The position numbers and the translations under genes were made by a program. From Pseudomonas sp. LP_7_YM (GTDB taxonomy: Bacteria > Pseudomonadota > Gammaproteobacteria > Pseudomonadales > Pseudomonadaceae), in NCBI RefSeq assembly GCF_004364435.1, contig NZ_SOCT01000004.1, positions 186,001-250,000 of the forward strand: a stretch of 64,000 nucleotides of DNA, in the 5' to 3' direction. Under the pieces are notes generated by a model that saw nothing but the letters and a program-made list of their open reading frames with translations, did no database searches and had not been told where the DNA came from. This document shows positions 26,908-37,595 of this stretch, in pieces (position 1 is the stretch's first letter; each line of letters starts with the position of its first letter).

Positions 26908-27495
26908 ATGAAGTGCAAGAACATCTCGGGCAAACACGTTTTTGGCGCGCTGGCGCTGTTGCTGGTTCCGGCGCTCGCCTTCGCCCACCCTGGGCACGAT
27001 GAAAGCGGGCTGGTGGCGGGTATCAGCCACCCATTGGGCGGCCTTGATCACCTGCTGGCGATGGTTGCCGTCGGCCTGTGGGCGGCGCAACAGAAAGGCG
27101 CCGCGCGCTGGGCCCTGCCTTGTACATTCGTCGGCATCATGCTGATCGGCGGGCTACTGGGCTTTGAAGGGCTGGAACTGCCCGCGCTGGAAAGCGGGAT
27201 TGCGGCTTCGGTGTTCGCACTTGGCCTGGCCGTGGCGCTGGCTGTGCGGCCGCCGTTGTTCGTGGCAGTCGCTGCGACTGCGCTGTTCGCGATGTTTCAC
27301 GGCGTGGCGCATGGGCTGGAGCTGCCTGAGATGTCCAGCCCCTGGGGTTACGCACTGGGCTTCGTTGGCGCCACCGCTGCGCTGCACGCCGCCGGTTATG
27401 CCGTGGTGCGTTTGCTCCCCGCGACGGCTGCACCGGTTGTACGGATTGCCGGAGCATTGTCAGCTGCGACCGGCGTGTGGTTGTTCGCGGGCTGA
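26908..27495 (+). CDS. ureJ: HupE/UreJ-family nickel permease-like protein
   Basis: Membrane protein of 195 aa with about six helices. It has a signal-like first segment ending AFAHPGHD, then GISHPLGGLDHLLAMVAVGLWA and FHGVAHGLELP, the histidine motifs of HupE/UreJ proteins, which are linked with nickel (or cobalt) uptake. AAGGAAAG lies seven bases before the ATG at 26908; a TTG three bases earlier is not preferred. It ends the ureEFGJ group, so nickel entry is encoded beside the nickel chaperones. Direct proof of transport is scarce for this family. Confidence 0.88.
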   Translation: MKCKNISGKHVFGALALLLVPALAFAHPGHDESGLVAGISHPLGGLDHLLAMVAVGLWAAQQKGAARWALPCTFVGIMLIGGLLGFEGLELPALESGIAASVFALGLAVALAVRPPLFVAVAATALFAMFHGVAHGLELPEMSSPWGYALGFVGATAALHAAGYAVVRLLPATAAPVVRIAGALSAATGVWLFAG

Positions 27496-27528
27496 ACAAC
27501 GGCTTGAATTTGCGCATGCCTCTTGACT

Positions 27529-27620
27529 CCTGTGGGATCGATCATCAGCGAGACGGAAATACAGTCGATAGCGATAGGTCGGCTGTACAAGCCCATCGCG
27601 AATGAATTTGCTCCCACAGG
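27529..27620. repeat. REPIN after ureJ
   Basis: CCTGTGGGA at 27529 and TCCCACAGG at 27612 form the inverted ends of a 92-base REPIN. The inner REP sequences are degenerate (GATCGATCATCAGCG and CGCGAATGAATTTGC). Confidence 0.65.
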
Positions 27621-27662
27621 TATTCAGCGGTGTCTTTCAGGCAACTCAACGTAGCCTGACAC

Positions 27663-27738
27663 ACCGCATTTGCCACTGTCGCACAGCCCCAGCCGCTGCC
27701 ACAGGTTCAACGGCGCTCGCGCTTTACGGCTTGACGCG
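27663..27738. repeat. 76-base non-coding element, copy B
   Basis: Full-length relative of the element at 21250-21325, same length and same plus-strand orientation. The stem seen in copy A (GTTAAGC/GCTTAAC) is only partly kept (GTTCAAC/GCTTGAC). Confidence 0.7.
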
Positions 27739-27861
27739 GTCCGTTGACTGCTAAAGCATTATCGGCATTTCATCCAATGCAGATGCGCCTCTGACTGACT
27801 CAACCTCCCCGCCGCCTGCTACCATGTCGCGCCATTTGCCTCATTGCTGCGACGACATCCG

Positions 27862-28998
27862 ATGCCTGACGCTTCTCTCAACGCCGCCAAGTCCCAACTG
27901 TCCGCCGTGTTCTCCACTGTGGAGCATCACTTCACGACGGTGATCGTGCCACTTTGGCAGGGGCCAGGCTGGAATGCCGAGATGGCGTTGCCTTACGAAG
28001 CGCTGGGCGCGCAACACCAACCGCTGGCGCCACAGCGTTATCGGGCCATGGCGTGTGCGCGGCAGCTGTTCCTGTTCTCCAGCCTGATGGGGCACCCGTC
28101 CTTCCCGGATGCGCAGGTACGTGCGTCCGCGCTGTTCCGCTCGCTGCAACAGCATTTCCACGATGCCGAGCACGGCGGGTGGTACTACAGCATTGATCCA
28201 CAGGGCGCCCCGCTCGACCGCCGCAAGGATCTCTACACCCACGCTTTTATCATTTTTGCCTGCGCGCATTACTGGGCGAAAGTGCGTGAGCCGCTGGTGG
28301 AATCGGTGCTCAGCGCTGCTTTGAACGTCGTGGCCGAGCGATTTGCCGATGGCGACGGTCTCTATGAGGCCGTGCTGAACGAAGACTGGTCGTCACTCGA
28401 TGCAGGACCGCTGCAAAACCCGCTCATGCACCTGGCTGAGGCTTTTCTGGCGACACTGGAAGTGCGCGAAGACGCCGACACCTTGGCAGCCCTGGATGCC
28501 TTGGCAGAAGCCATGCAGCGGCGCTTTGTCGATGTCGAACACGGGGTGATGCTGGAGAAGCCGCTCGACGCTGTGGATAACTGGTCCGAGCCGGGGCATC
28601 AGTTCGAGTGGTTCTATTTGCTGGAGTCCTCCGAACACCTGCGCGGCACACCCCTGCATCGCTCGCTGACCAGCGCTTTCGCCCGCGCACAGACTCAGGG
28701 GGTCGATGAGGCTTGCGGCGCGGTGGTCGCGATGCAGGAAGTAGATGGGTCGGTGAAAGACGGCACCCAGCGCATCTGGGCTCAGGCTGAATACCTGCGC
28801 GCGTTGACCCTGCGTCCTGACAGTCAGGCAACGTTGGCCCATCAGTTGAACGCGTTGCAGCAGCGCTTTCTGCATCCGCACGGCTGGCACGAATGCCTGG
28901 ACAGGGAGGGCCACATCAGCCGCAGCGACATGCCCTCAACCACGCCTTATCACCTGGCGACCTGCTATATCGCGCTGGCGGAATACTTTAAGACCTGA
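27862..28998 (+). CDS. AGE-family sugar isomerase/epimerase
   Basis: Protein of 378 aa of the N-acylglucosamine 2-epimerase family, an alpha/alpha-barrel that includes mannose isomerase (YihS-like) and cellobiose epimerase. Visible marks are GGWYYSIDPQGAPLDRRKDLYTHAF, NPLMHLAEAFL and PGHQFEWFYLLE, with the histidines used for proton transfer. It probably interconverts mannose and fructose or related sugars; the exact substrate is unknown. The ATG at 27862 is preferred over a TTG at 27844. It stands alone and converges with the dehydrogenase gene. Confidence 0.85.
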   Translation: MPDASLNAAKSQLSAVFSTVEHHFTTVIVPLWQGPGWNAEMALPYEALGAQHQPLAPQRYRAMACARQLFLFSSLMGHPSFPDAQVRASALFRSLQQHFHDAEHGGWYYSIDPQGAPLDRRKDLYTHAFIIFACAHYWAKVREPLVESVLSAALNVVAERFADGDGLYEAVLNEDWSSLDAGPLQNPLMHLAEAFLATLEVREDADTLAALDALAEAMQRRFVDVEHGVMLEKPLDAVDNWSEPGHQFEWFYLLESSEHLRGTPLHRSLTSAFARAQTQGVDEACGAVVAMQEVDGSVKDGTQRIWAQAEYLRALTLRPDSQATLAHQLNALQQRFLHPHGWHECLDREGHISRSDMPSTTPYHLATCYIALAEYFKT

Positions 28999-29064
28999 CC
29001 CAAGCATGCAGGAGCCAGCAACGCCGGCCCCTGCAATCATGCGCTACGCTGCAACGCCAGCCTG

Positions 29065-30616
<1,552 letters not shown>

Positions 30617-31333
30617 TCAATGCCCACCGAGATAAGCGTTTCTAACCTCCTCGTTGGTCAATAACTCCTGACCCGTGCCCGTCAGTCGAATCTCGCCATT
30701 GACCATCACATAAGCCCGATCCGACAGCTTCAGCGCATGGTTGGCGTTCTGCTCGACCAGAAAGATCGTCATCCCCGTCTTCGCAAGTTCGCCCAACGTG
30801 GAGAAGATCTGTTTAACGATGATCGGTGCCAGCCCAAGGCTCGGCTCATCCAGCAACAACAGCTTTGGCCGGCTCATTAGTGCACGGGCGATGGCCAGCA
30901 TCTGTTGTTCACCGCCAGACATGGTCATTGCCCGCTGGTTACGGCGCTCCTTGAGCCGCGGGAACAGTTCGAACATACGCTGCATGTCTTCGCTGGCGTG
31001 CTTGTCTCCAATTGGGATCGTGCCCATCATCAGGTTCTCTTCCACCGACATGTCGGGGAACACGCGGCGGCCCTCAGGCGACTGCGCAATACCGTTGGAA
31101 GCGATGTAATGCGACGACTTTTGGGTGATGTCAGTGCCCTGGTAGATGATCTGCCCGCTGGCGGCCCGTGGCTGACCAAAAATCGACATCAACAACGTCG
31201 ACTTGCCAGCGCCGTTGGAGCCGATAAGGCTGACGGTTTCGCCTTCGTCGATATGCATCGAGACTTTCTTCAGGGCCTGAATCGGCCCGTAATACACGTC
31301 GATCTCTTTCAGTTCGAGGATCGGTTGACTCAT
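30617..31333 (-). CDS. livF: Branched-chain amino acid ABC transporter ATPase LivF
   Basis: Cytoplasmic ATPase of 238 aa, called BraG in P. aeruginosa. Walker A GSNGAGKSTLLM, signature MSGGEQQMLAIARAL, Walker B LLLLDEPSLGLAP and H-loop LVEQNANHAL are intact. With LivG it powers LivHM for uptake of leucine, isoleucine and valine. It is the last gene of livKHMGF. Its start overlaps the livG stop by four bases and a terminator follows its stop. Confidence 0.95.
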   Translation of the reverse strand: MSQPILELKEIDVYYGPIQALKKVSMHIDEGETVSLIGSNGAGKSTLLMSIFGQPRAASGQIIYQGTDITQKSSHYIASNGIAQSPEGRRVFPDMSVEENLMMGTIPIGDKHASEDMQRMFELFPRLKERRNQRAMTMSGGEQQMLAIARALMSRPKLLLLDEPSLGLAPIIVKQIFSTLGELAKTGMTIFLVEQNANHALKLSDRAYVMVNGEIRLTGTGQELLTNEEVRNAYLGGH

Positions 31334-32205
31334 ACCAGCTCCTCTTCATCAGCACCCAGATACGCGGCGATCACCTTCGGGTCATTGCGGATCTGCTCCG
31401 GCCTGCCTTTAGCAATCACATTGCCATGGTCGAGCACGACGATGTCGTCGGAAATCCCCATGACCATGCCCATGTCGTGCTCGATCAGCACGATGGTCAT
31501 GTCATGGTCGTCGCGCAGGTGACGGATCATGCTGCTCAACGCTTCGGTTTCCTGGGGGTTCAGGCCGGCCGCAGGTTCGTCCAGACAGATCACCTGTGGG
31601 CGTGTGCACATGGCCCGGGCGATTTCCAGACGCCGTTGCTGACCGTAGGAAAGCTCACCGGCCAGGCGGTTGGCGCAATCCACCAGGTCCACCACTTCCA
31701 GCCAGTAGAAAGCAGTGTTCATGGCGTCATCTTCGGCCTTGCGGTAGCCCTTGGTGTTGAAGATCCCGGCGAGCATGTTGCGATTGACCCACATGTGCTG
31801 AGCCACCAGTAGGTTCTCGACGACCGACATTTCCTTGAACAGGCGAATGTTCTGGAAGGTGCGCGCCAACCCTGCGCGGTTCACCAGGTGCGTGCCACCG
31901 AACATCTTGTAGAACAGACGGCTACCAAAGCGTTTGGGCGAGGCGAAGTCGCTGGCGCAAAACTGCTCACCAAGCAGCTGAATGACGTCGGTTTTCTTGC
32001 CCCGCGCATTCAGTTCGATGCGCCCACCCGTGGCCCTGTAGAAACCAGTCAGGCAGTTGAACACGGTGGTCTTGCCTGCGCCGTTGGGCCCGATCAAGGC
32101 GAAGATCGAGTTGCGACGCACCTGCAGGCTAACGCCGCTGAGGGCTTTGATACCGCCGAAGTGCATCATCAGGTTCTCCACAGAGAGAACGATTTCATCA
32201 CTCAT
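31330..32205 (-). CDS. livG: Branched-chain amino acid ABC transporter ATPase LivG
   Basis: ATPase subunit of 291 aa (BraF). Walker A GPNGAGKTTVFNCLTGFY, signature LSYGQQRRLEIARAM, Walker B ICLDEPAAGLNPQE and H-loop LIEHDMGMVMG. An insertion of about 35 residues after Walker A (around NARGKKTDVIQLLGEQFCAS) makes it longer than E. coli LivG, as in other Pseudomonas. It overlaps both livM and livF by four bases, so the three are coupled. Confidence 0.95.
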   Translation of the reverse strand: MSDEIVLSVENLMMHFGGIKALSGVSLQVRRNSIFALIGPNGAGKTTVFNCLTGFYRATGGRIELNARGKKTDVIQLLGEQFCASDFASPKRFGSRLFYKMFGGTHLVNRAGLARTFQNIRLFKEMSVVENLLVAQHMWVNRNMLAGIFNTKGYRKAEDDAMNTAFYWLEVVDLVDCANRLAGELSYGQQRRLEIARAMCTRPQVICLDEPAAGLNPQETEALSSMIRHLRDDHDMTIVLIEHDMGMVMGISDDIVVLDHGNVIAKGRPEQIRNDPKVIAAYLGADEEELV

Positions 32206-33500
32206 CTTGCGCCCTCCACCTTGGCCAGCATGCCTTTGCGTGGCTGAACGCCGGTGCGGCTGATGCGGATCAGGCCGCGTGGACGCCAGATCATCATCAG
32301 CACCATAAGAATGCCGAACAACAGCACTCGATACTCGGCGAAGCTGCGCAGCAATTCAGGGGCTACGGTAAGCACGAATGCGGCTATCACCACGCCCAGG
32401 GTGGAACCCATGCCGCCCAGTACGACGATGGCAAGGATCAGCGCAGATTCGAAGAAGGTGAACGAGGTCGGGTTGACGAAGCCTTGATAGCTGGCGAAGA
32501 ACACCCCGGCCAGGCCGGCAGTGGACGCGCCGATGGTGAACGCCGAGAGTTTGACCAGCACATGATTAAGGCCCATCGACCGGCAGGCGATTTCGTCTTC
32601 GCGCAGGGCTTCCCAAGCGCGACCCACGGGCATGCGGGTCAGTCGATGCTTGACGTACAACACGGCCAGCACCACCAGAAACAGCACGGCGTAGATGAAG
32701 ATGAATTTCAGGTTCGGGTTGTATTCGAAGCCGAAATACTCGTGGATCGGCACCCCGCCGTCTTTGGCGCGACGCCCGAACTCCAGGCCGAAGAAGGTCG
32801 GCGCGGGCACTGCCACGCCGTTCGGACCGCCGGTGAACGACATCCAGTTGTTGAGCACCAGACGAATGATTTCGCCGAAGCCCAGGGTCACGATAGCCAG
32901 ATAATCGCCATGCATGCGCAGCACCGGGAAGCCCAGTATGCAACCGGCCAAGGCCGCAGCAATGGCCGCTAATGGCAATGCCGACCAGAAACCCAGGCCC
33001 AGATACTGATAACCCAGCGCCAGACCGTAGGCGCCGATGGCGTAAAACGCCACGTAACCCAGATCGAGCAGACCGGCCAGGCCGACCACGATGTTCAGGC
33101 CCAGGCCCAGCAGCACATAGATCAGCCCAAGAATGACCACGGTCAGCACGTACTTGTCGGCAAACACCGGGAAGATCACGGCGACCAGGATCATCAATGC
33201 AATGATCAAGCGCAGACGCGTCTTGTAGCCCGGTGGCAGTACATGCACGCCAGAGCCCGAGCTCTCGAAGCTTTGAGCGATGGTGATGCCTCTGGGCGTT
33301 TGCAGGAACAGGCTCATCACAAAACGACCGACCATCACCACACCGACCAATACGGCCACGCGAGTGGGCTGCGTGTTGAAGCCGTAACCTTCCAGCACGA
33401 TACCGACGATAGGACCGAACACGATCAGCGCCAGCAGGCCGGCAATCACTGCGTCGATCAGGCTTTGTTTGACATCCATGGGTTTGACAGGAGCAGACAT
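32202..33500 (-). CDS. livM: Branched-chain amino acid ABC transporter permease LivM
   Basis: Permease of 432 aa (BraE) with about ten hydrophobic helices. GLNIVVGLAGLLDLGYVAFYAIGAY and WEALREDEIACRSMG are family hallmarks, the second being the coupling loop to the ATPases. The ATG at 33500 (MSAPVKPMDVKQSLID) is used; the open frame extending further upstream overlaps livH in another frame and is rejected. The start is two bases after the livH stop. Confidence 0.94.
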   Translation of the reverse strand: MSAPVKPMDVKQSLIDAVIAGLLALIVFGPIVGIVLEGYGFNTQPTRVAVLVGVVMVGRFVMSLFLQTPRGITIAQSFESSGSGVHVLPPGYKTRLRLIIALMILVAVIFPVFADKYVLTVVILGLIYVLLGLGLNIVVGLAGLLDLGYVAFYAIGAYGLALGYQYLGLGFWSALPLAAIAAALAGCILGFPVLRMHGDYLAIVTLGFGEIIRLVLNNWMSFTGGPNGVAVPAPTFFGLEFGRRAKDGGVPIHEYFGFEYNPNLKFIFIYAVLFLVVLAVLYVKHRLTRMPVGRAWEALREDEIACRSMGLNHVLVKLSAFTIGASTAGLAGVFFASYQGFVNPTSFTFFESALILAIVVLGGMGSTLGVVIAAFVLTVAPELLRSFAEYRVLLFGILMVLMMIWRPRGLIRISRTGVQPRKGMLAKVEGAR

Positions 33501-33502
33501 GG

Positions 33503-34417
<915 letters not shown>

Positions 34418-34511
34418 CACGCACGCTCACGAACTTGAAAGGCCAACCTGGCGCGCGCCGGCTCTCTCCTCGTGAGAGACAGCGGCACGTACGCGCTGGC
34501 AACAGAAGATC

Positions 34512-34533
34512 CGATGCTGCGCGGGCAGCATCG
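34512..34533 (-). other. Hairpin between livK and livH
   Basis: CGATGCTGC and GCAGCATCG form a 9-bp perfect stem with a 4-base loop, 66 bases after the livK stop. No T-run follows on either strand, so it is more likely an mRNA-stabilising or processing hairpin than a full terminator. Confidence 0.6.
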
Positions 34534-34599
34534 ATTACCGGTCGGGACCGCTTCGAGGTTCCAAGCCAACGAAACGCCCCAACCGACTAGGCGCTCGAC

Positions 34600-35733
34600 T
34601 TACTTCTGCTTTTCGAGCTGGTGGTATTTGCCATTCGCGTCCCATTGGTAAACCACGTAGTCGGAAACCTTCAGGTCACCTTTGGCATCCCAGGCTTTCG
34701 TGCCCATGACAGTGCTTATGTCGTGGGATTTGAGGAACTTGGCGGCGTCTTCGCCTTTGTTCGACTTGGCGCCGTTGAAGCCAGCGGCCAGGGCCTGAAC
34801 AGAAGCGTAGGCGTACAAGGTGTAGCCTTCAGGCTCGTAACCGGATTTGCGGAACTGCTCGACCACTGCCTTGCTGTCTGGCAGCACGCGCGGGTCGGCA
34901 CCGAAGGTCATGTACACCCCGTCGACGTACTGTGCGCCGCCTGCGGTGGTGACCAATTCGTCGGTGACAACGCCGTCGTCGGACATGAATTTCACGTCCT
35001 TGAGACCTTGCTCGCGCAGTTGGCGTACAAGCGGACCGGCCTCGGGATGCAGGCCGCCGAAGTACACAACATCGGCACCCACACTGCGAATTTTGGTGAC
35101 CAGAGCGCTGAAGTCTTTCTCGCCGCGGGTCAGACCTTCTTCCAGCACAGGCTTGACGCCGCGGGCAGTCAGCTGCTTGGCGGTTGCATCAGCCAGGCCT
35201 TTGCCATAGGTGTCCTTGTCGTTGATGACCGCGATTTTCTTGCCTTTGAGCACGTCGACGATGTAATCGCCAGCGACCACGCCCTGCTGGTCGTCACGAC
35301 CGCACATACGGAACATGGCGTCATAACCGCTTTCGGTTACCGTCGGGTTGGTGGAGCCTGGCGTAATCGCGATGATGCCTGCCTCGTCATAGACTTTCGA
35401 CGCTGGAATGGTCGATGAGGAACAGAAGTGACCCACCACCCCGGCAACCTTCGCCTCGGACATCTTGTTGGCGACCGCTACGGCCTGTTTTGGCTCACAA
35501 GCGTCGTCACCTTGAACCAGGACGATTTTCTCCCCGTTGACACCGCCAGCGGCGTTGATAGCGTCAGCAGCTGCTTGAGCGCCCTTCATGTACTGCAAAC
35601 CGAACGAAGCATTGGCACCCGTCATAGGGCCTGCGACGCCAATCTTCACGTCAGCCTGCACAAACGTAGCCGCCCCCATTGCAGTAGCGACTGCGAGTGC
35701 CAGAAAGCCTTTCCTGTAAAACGTCTGCGACAT
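34600..35733 (-). CDS. livK: Branched-chain amino acid-binding protein LivK
   Basis: Periplasmic binding protein of 377 aa (BraC). A signal peptide (MSQTFYRKGFLALAVATAM, cleavage after VQA) is followed by DVKIGVAGPMTGANASFG, GDDACEPKQAVAVANK and HFCSSSTIPAS, typical of Leu/Ile/Val-binding proteins; the two cysteines can form the conserved disulfide. AGGAG is placed correctly before the ATG. It is the first gene of livKHMGF, and a near-perfect sigma-54 promoter sits about 55 bases upstream. Confidence 0.96.
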   Translation of the reverse strand: MSQTFYRKGFLALAVATAMGAATFVQADVKIGVAGPMTGANASFGLQYMKGAQAAADAINAAGGVNGEKIVLVQGDDACEPKQAVAVANKMSEAKVAGVVGHFCSSSTIPASKVYDEAGIIAITPGSTNPTVTESGYDAMFRMCGRDDQQGVVAGDYIVDVLKGKKIAVINDKDTYGKGLADATAKQLTARGVKPVLEEGLTRGEKDFSALVTKIRSVGADVVYFGGLHPEAGPLVRQLREQGLKDVKFMSDDGVVTDELVTTAGGAQYVDGVYMTFGADPRVLPDSKAVVEQFRKSGYEPEGYTLYAYASVQALAAGFNGAKSNKGEDAAKFLKSHDISTVMGTKAWDAKGDLKVSDYVVYQWDANGKYHQLEKQK

Positions 35734-36089
35734 GAGTTGGTGCTCCTAGGTTTTTTAATTAGCACTGCGACCGCCCGTAACCCGTGAGCAAGTGGCGTGC
35801 CATCGGTTTTTTATTCTGAAAAAAGTCGTGACTTTGGTGTTATTCGACTGTTCCGAGCCCTTTTTCACTGGGCGTGCAACCCTCTAAACCGCACAAGGTG
35901 CAACCACTGGAATCAAAAAGAGCAACCTCCACCGATAAACCTCGCAACCATGCCCGACCGGCCTGTACAACCCTGTTGTTACAGCCTGCGTCACCGAACT
36001 GCACACCCTCGGTGCGCAATCGCTACGGGACGCACCATGTGAGGCTAATACCTGCGCACATCAGCGCAGATCAACGAACCAACACCCTC
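35734..36089. other. Regulatory gap upstream of livK
   Basis: About 356 bases without a gene. It holds the sigma-54 promoter of livK and, farther up, GCACAC-CCT-CGGTGC at 36001-36015, which matches 9 of 12 positions of an NtrC site and lies about 230 bases upstream of the expected start. Short frames here have no ribosome site. Confidence 0.5.
35787..35802 (-). promoter_or_regulatory. Sigma-54 promoter of livKHMGF
   Basis: On the minus strand TGGCACGCCACTTGCT matches the -24/-12 consensus TGGCACG-N4-TTGCT at every fixed base, with GG-N10-GC spacing. Transcription would begin near 35776, about 43 bases before the livK start codon. Confidence 0.8.
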
Positions 36090-37373
36090 TCAGACCACCA
36101 CTCGAAGGCACTGTCCGGCGTGGTATAGCGAAAAGCCAGCCTCATGCAAGGCGCTACGCAAGCCGATGGCGGAGAGTGGCTGCATGGGAGTGAACGGAAC
36201 CGGCAGCGCATGCGTGTTACCGCTGCACAGGTAATCCGCGAACGCCTTGCCAACGACAGTACCGGTGGTATTGCCGCGCCCGTTGTAACCGGTCATCGCG
36301 ACCAGTCCTGGTGCAGGCTCGTACATGCGCAGCAGGTGATCGGGCGTAAAGTCGATGCAGCCGGTCCAGGTGCAGTCCCACTCGACCTTGTTCAGGTAGG
36401 GGAAGTAATGCCGCTGCACGCGGTCAGCCCAGGCCTTGAGGAACCAGGCCGGCTTCTGATTGCCGTTGCCCAGACTGCCCAGCAAGAGGCGCCCATCGGC
36501 ATCGCGACGAATGCTGCTCAGGACCTGACGCGTGTCCCAGGCGCCTTGGCCACCAGGCAGAATCTGCCGAGCAGCGTCTTCGGTGAGCGGCACTGAAGCG
36601 ACCTGGTAGTAATAACCGGGGAAGAAACCGCGGCGAACGTCGGTCCACTGCCCTTCGGTGTAGGCATTGGAAGCAATGACCACTTGATCGGCAATGACCG
36701 AGCCATGCTCGGTGATCACGCACCAGCGCTGGTCCTGGCGCTCCAGACGCTTGACCGGCGAGTGATCGTAACGCTCGCCGCCGAGCCAGGTAACGGCAGC
36801 GGCAAGACCACTGGTGTAAGCCATCGGGTTGATGGTGCCTGCTCGGTGGTCGAGCAGTGCCGAAGTGATTTCCTTGGTGCCTGTGGCTTGCTGGCAGGCT
36901 TTGCCGGTGAGCAGCTCGATGGGCGCATCGCGACGGCGCCATTGTTCTTCGCGGCTGCGCAGGTCAATTTCGCCCTTGACGTTATGCGCCATGTGCAGCG
37001 TGCCCTTGCGCGTGGCCTGGCAGTCGATGGCGTATTTTTCTATGAGGCTGAAAACCAGAGACGGGGCATTGCCAAGCATGCTGTTGAGCTGGCTGCCGAC
37101 TTTTTCGCCGAAACCGGCTTCGATCTCGTCGGGCGGGATCCACAACCCGGCATTAACCAACCCCACGTTACGTCCCGAGCCGCCCTGCCCAGTGCGATGA
37201 GCCTCGACAATGGCGACCTTTTTGCCTCGTTCGAGCACATGAATCGCCGCCGACAATCCCGTGATGCCCGCGCCGATGACGCATACATCAACGGTCACCT
37301 CCCTGTTTAACCCTGGCGCTTGCGGCCTTTGCGGCGTCAGCGTTTCCCACAGACATTCTCCGCGTAGCGGCAT
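36090..37373 (-). CDS. amaA: L-pipecolate oxidase AmaA (FAD-dependent)
   Basis: DAO-family flavoprotein of 427 aa. The dinucleotide-binding motif VDVCVIGAGITGLSAAIHVLERG is near residue 28, and the C-terminal GYNGRGNTTGTVVGKAFADYL is the second FAD contact region typical of PuuB/PA-type oxidases. Its position next to a P6C dehydrogenase and a LysR regulator matches amaA-amaB of P. putida, where AmaA oxidises L-pipecolate to piperideine-6-carboxylate in the D-lysine branch of lysine catabolism. A gamma-glutamylputrescine oxidase role is the main alternative. GAGG lies before the start. Confidence 0.82.
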   Translation of the reverse strand: MPLRGECLWETLTPQRPQAPGLNREVTVDVCVIGAGITGLSAAIHVLERGKKVAIVEAHRTGQGGSGRNVGLVNAGLWIPPDEIEAGFGEKVGSQLNSMLGNAPSLVFSLIEKYAIDCQATRKGTLHMAHNVKGEIDLRSREEQWRRRDAPIELLTGKACQQATGTKEITSALLDHRAGTINPMAYTSGLAAAVTWLGGERYDHSPVKRLERQDQRWCVITEHGSVIADQVVIASNAYTEGQWTDVRRGFFPGYYYQVASVPLTEDAARQILPGGQGAWDTRQVLSSIRRDADGRLLLGSLGNGNQKPAWFLKAWADRVQRHYFPYLNKVEWDCTWTGCIDFTPDHLLRMYEPAPGLVAMTGYNGRGNTTGTVVGKAFADYLCSGNTHALPVPFTPMQPLSAIGLRSALHEAGFSLYHAGQCLRVVV

Positions 37374-37418
37374 CGCAACACCTCGGAAAGAGACAACGAT
37401 GATTCAAATGGACTGACC

Positions 37419-37528
37419 GATCGTTCCTGCACTGCGCTTAGGAGCGCATCCAGTGATGCTCTGCGTCACACACCAGCAGACGCAGAGCGTCTATCAGCGC
37501 ATACCCACGCAGAGCGTGGGCACGATCA
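37419..37528. repeat. Structured repeat, copy 5 (amaA-amaB)
   Basis: About 110 bases, diverged on its left side (GATCGTTCCTGCACTGCG) but with the right-hand hairpins intact: GACGC-AGA-GCGTC and CCCACGC-AGA-GCGTGGG, ending CACGATCA. It lies in the 222-base gap between amaB and amaA. Confidence 0.75.
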
Positions 37529-37595
37529 CCACAAAGCGATGCGCGCAACAGACACGCATGCTCTTTGAGAGCGGGCCGCCTGTGCACCGCACAGG

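Larger units (their letters stand above)
27496..27861. other. Repeat-rich gap after ureJ
   Basis: About 366 bases with no gene. It holds a REPIN (27529-27620) and the second copy of the 76-base element (27663-27738). The promoter of the following sugar isomerase gene should lie in the last 120 bases. Confidence 0.6.
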
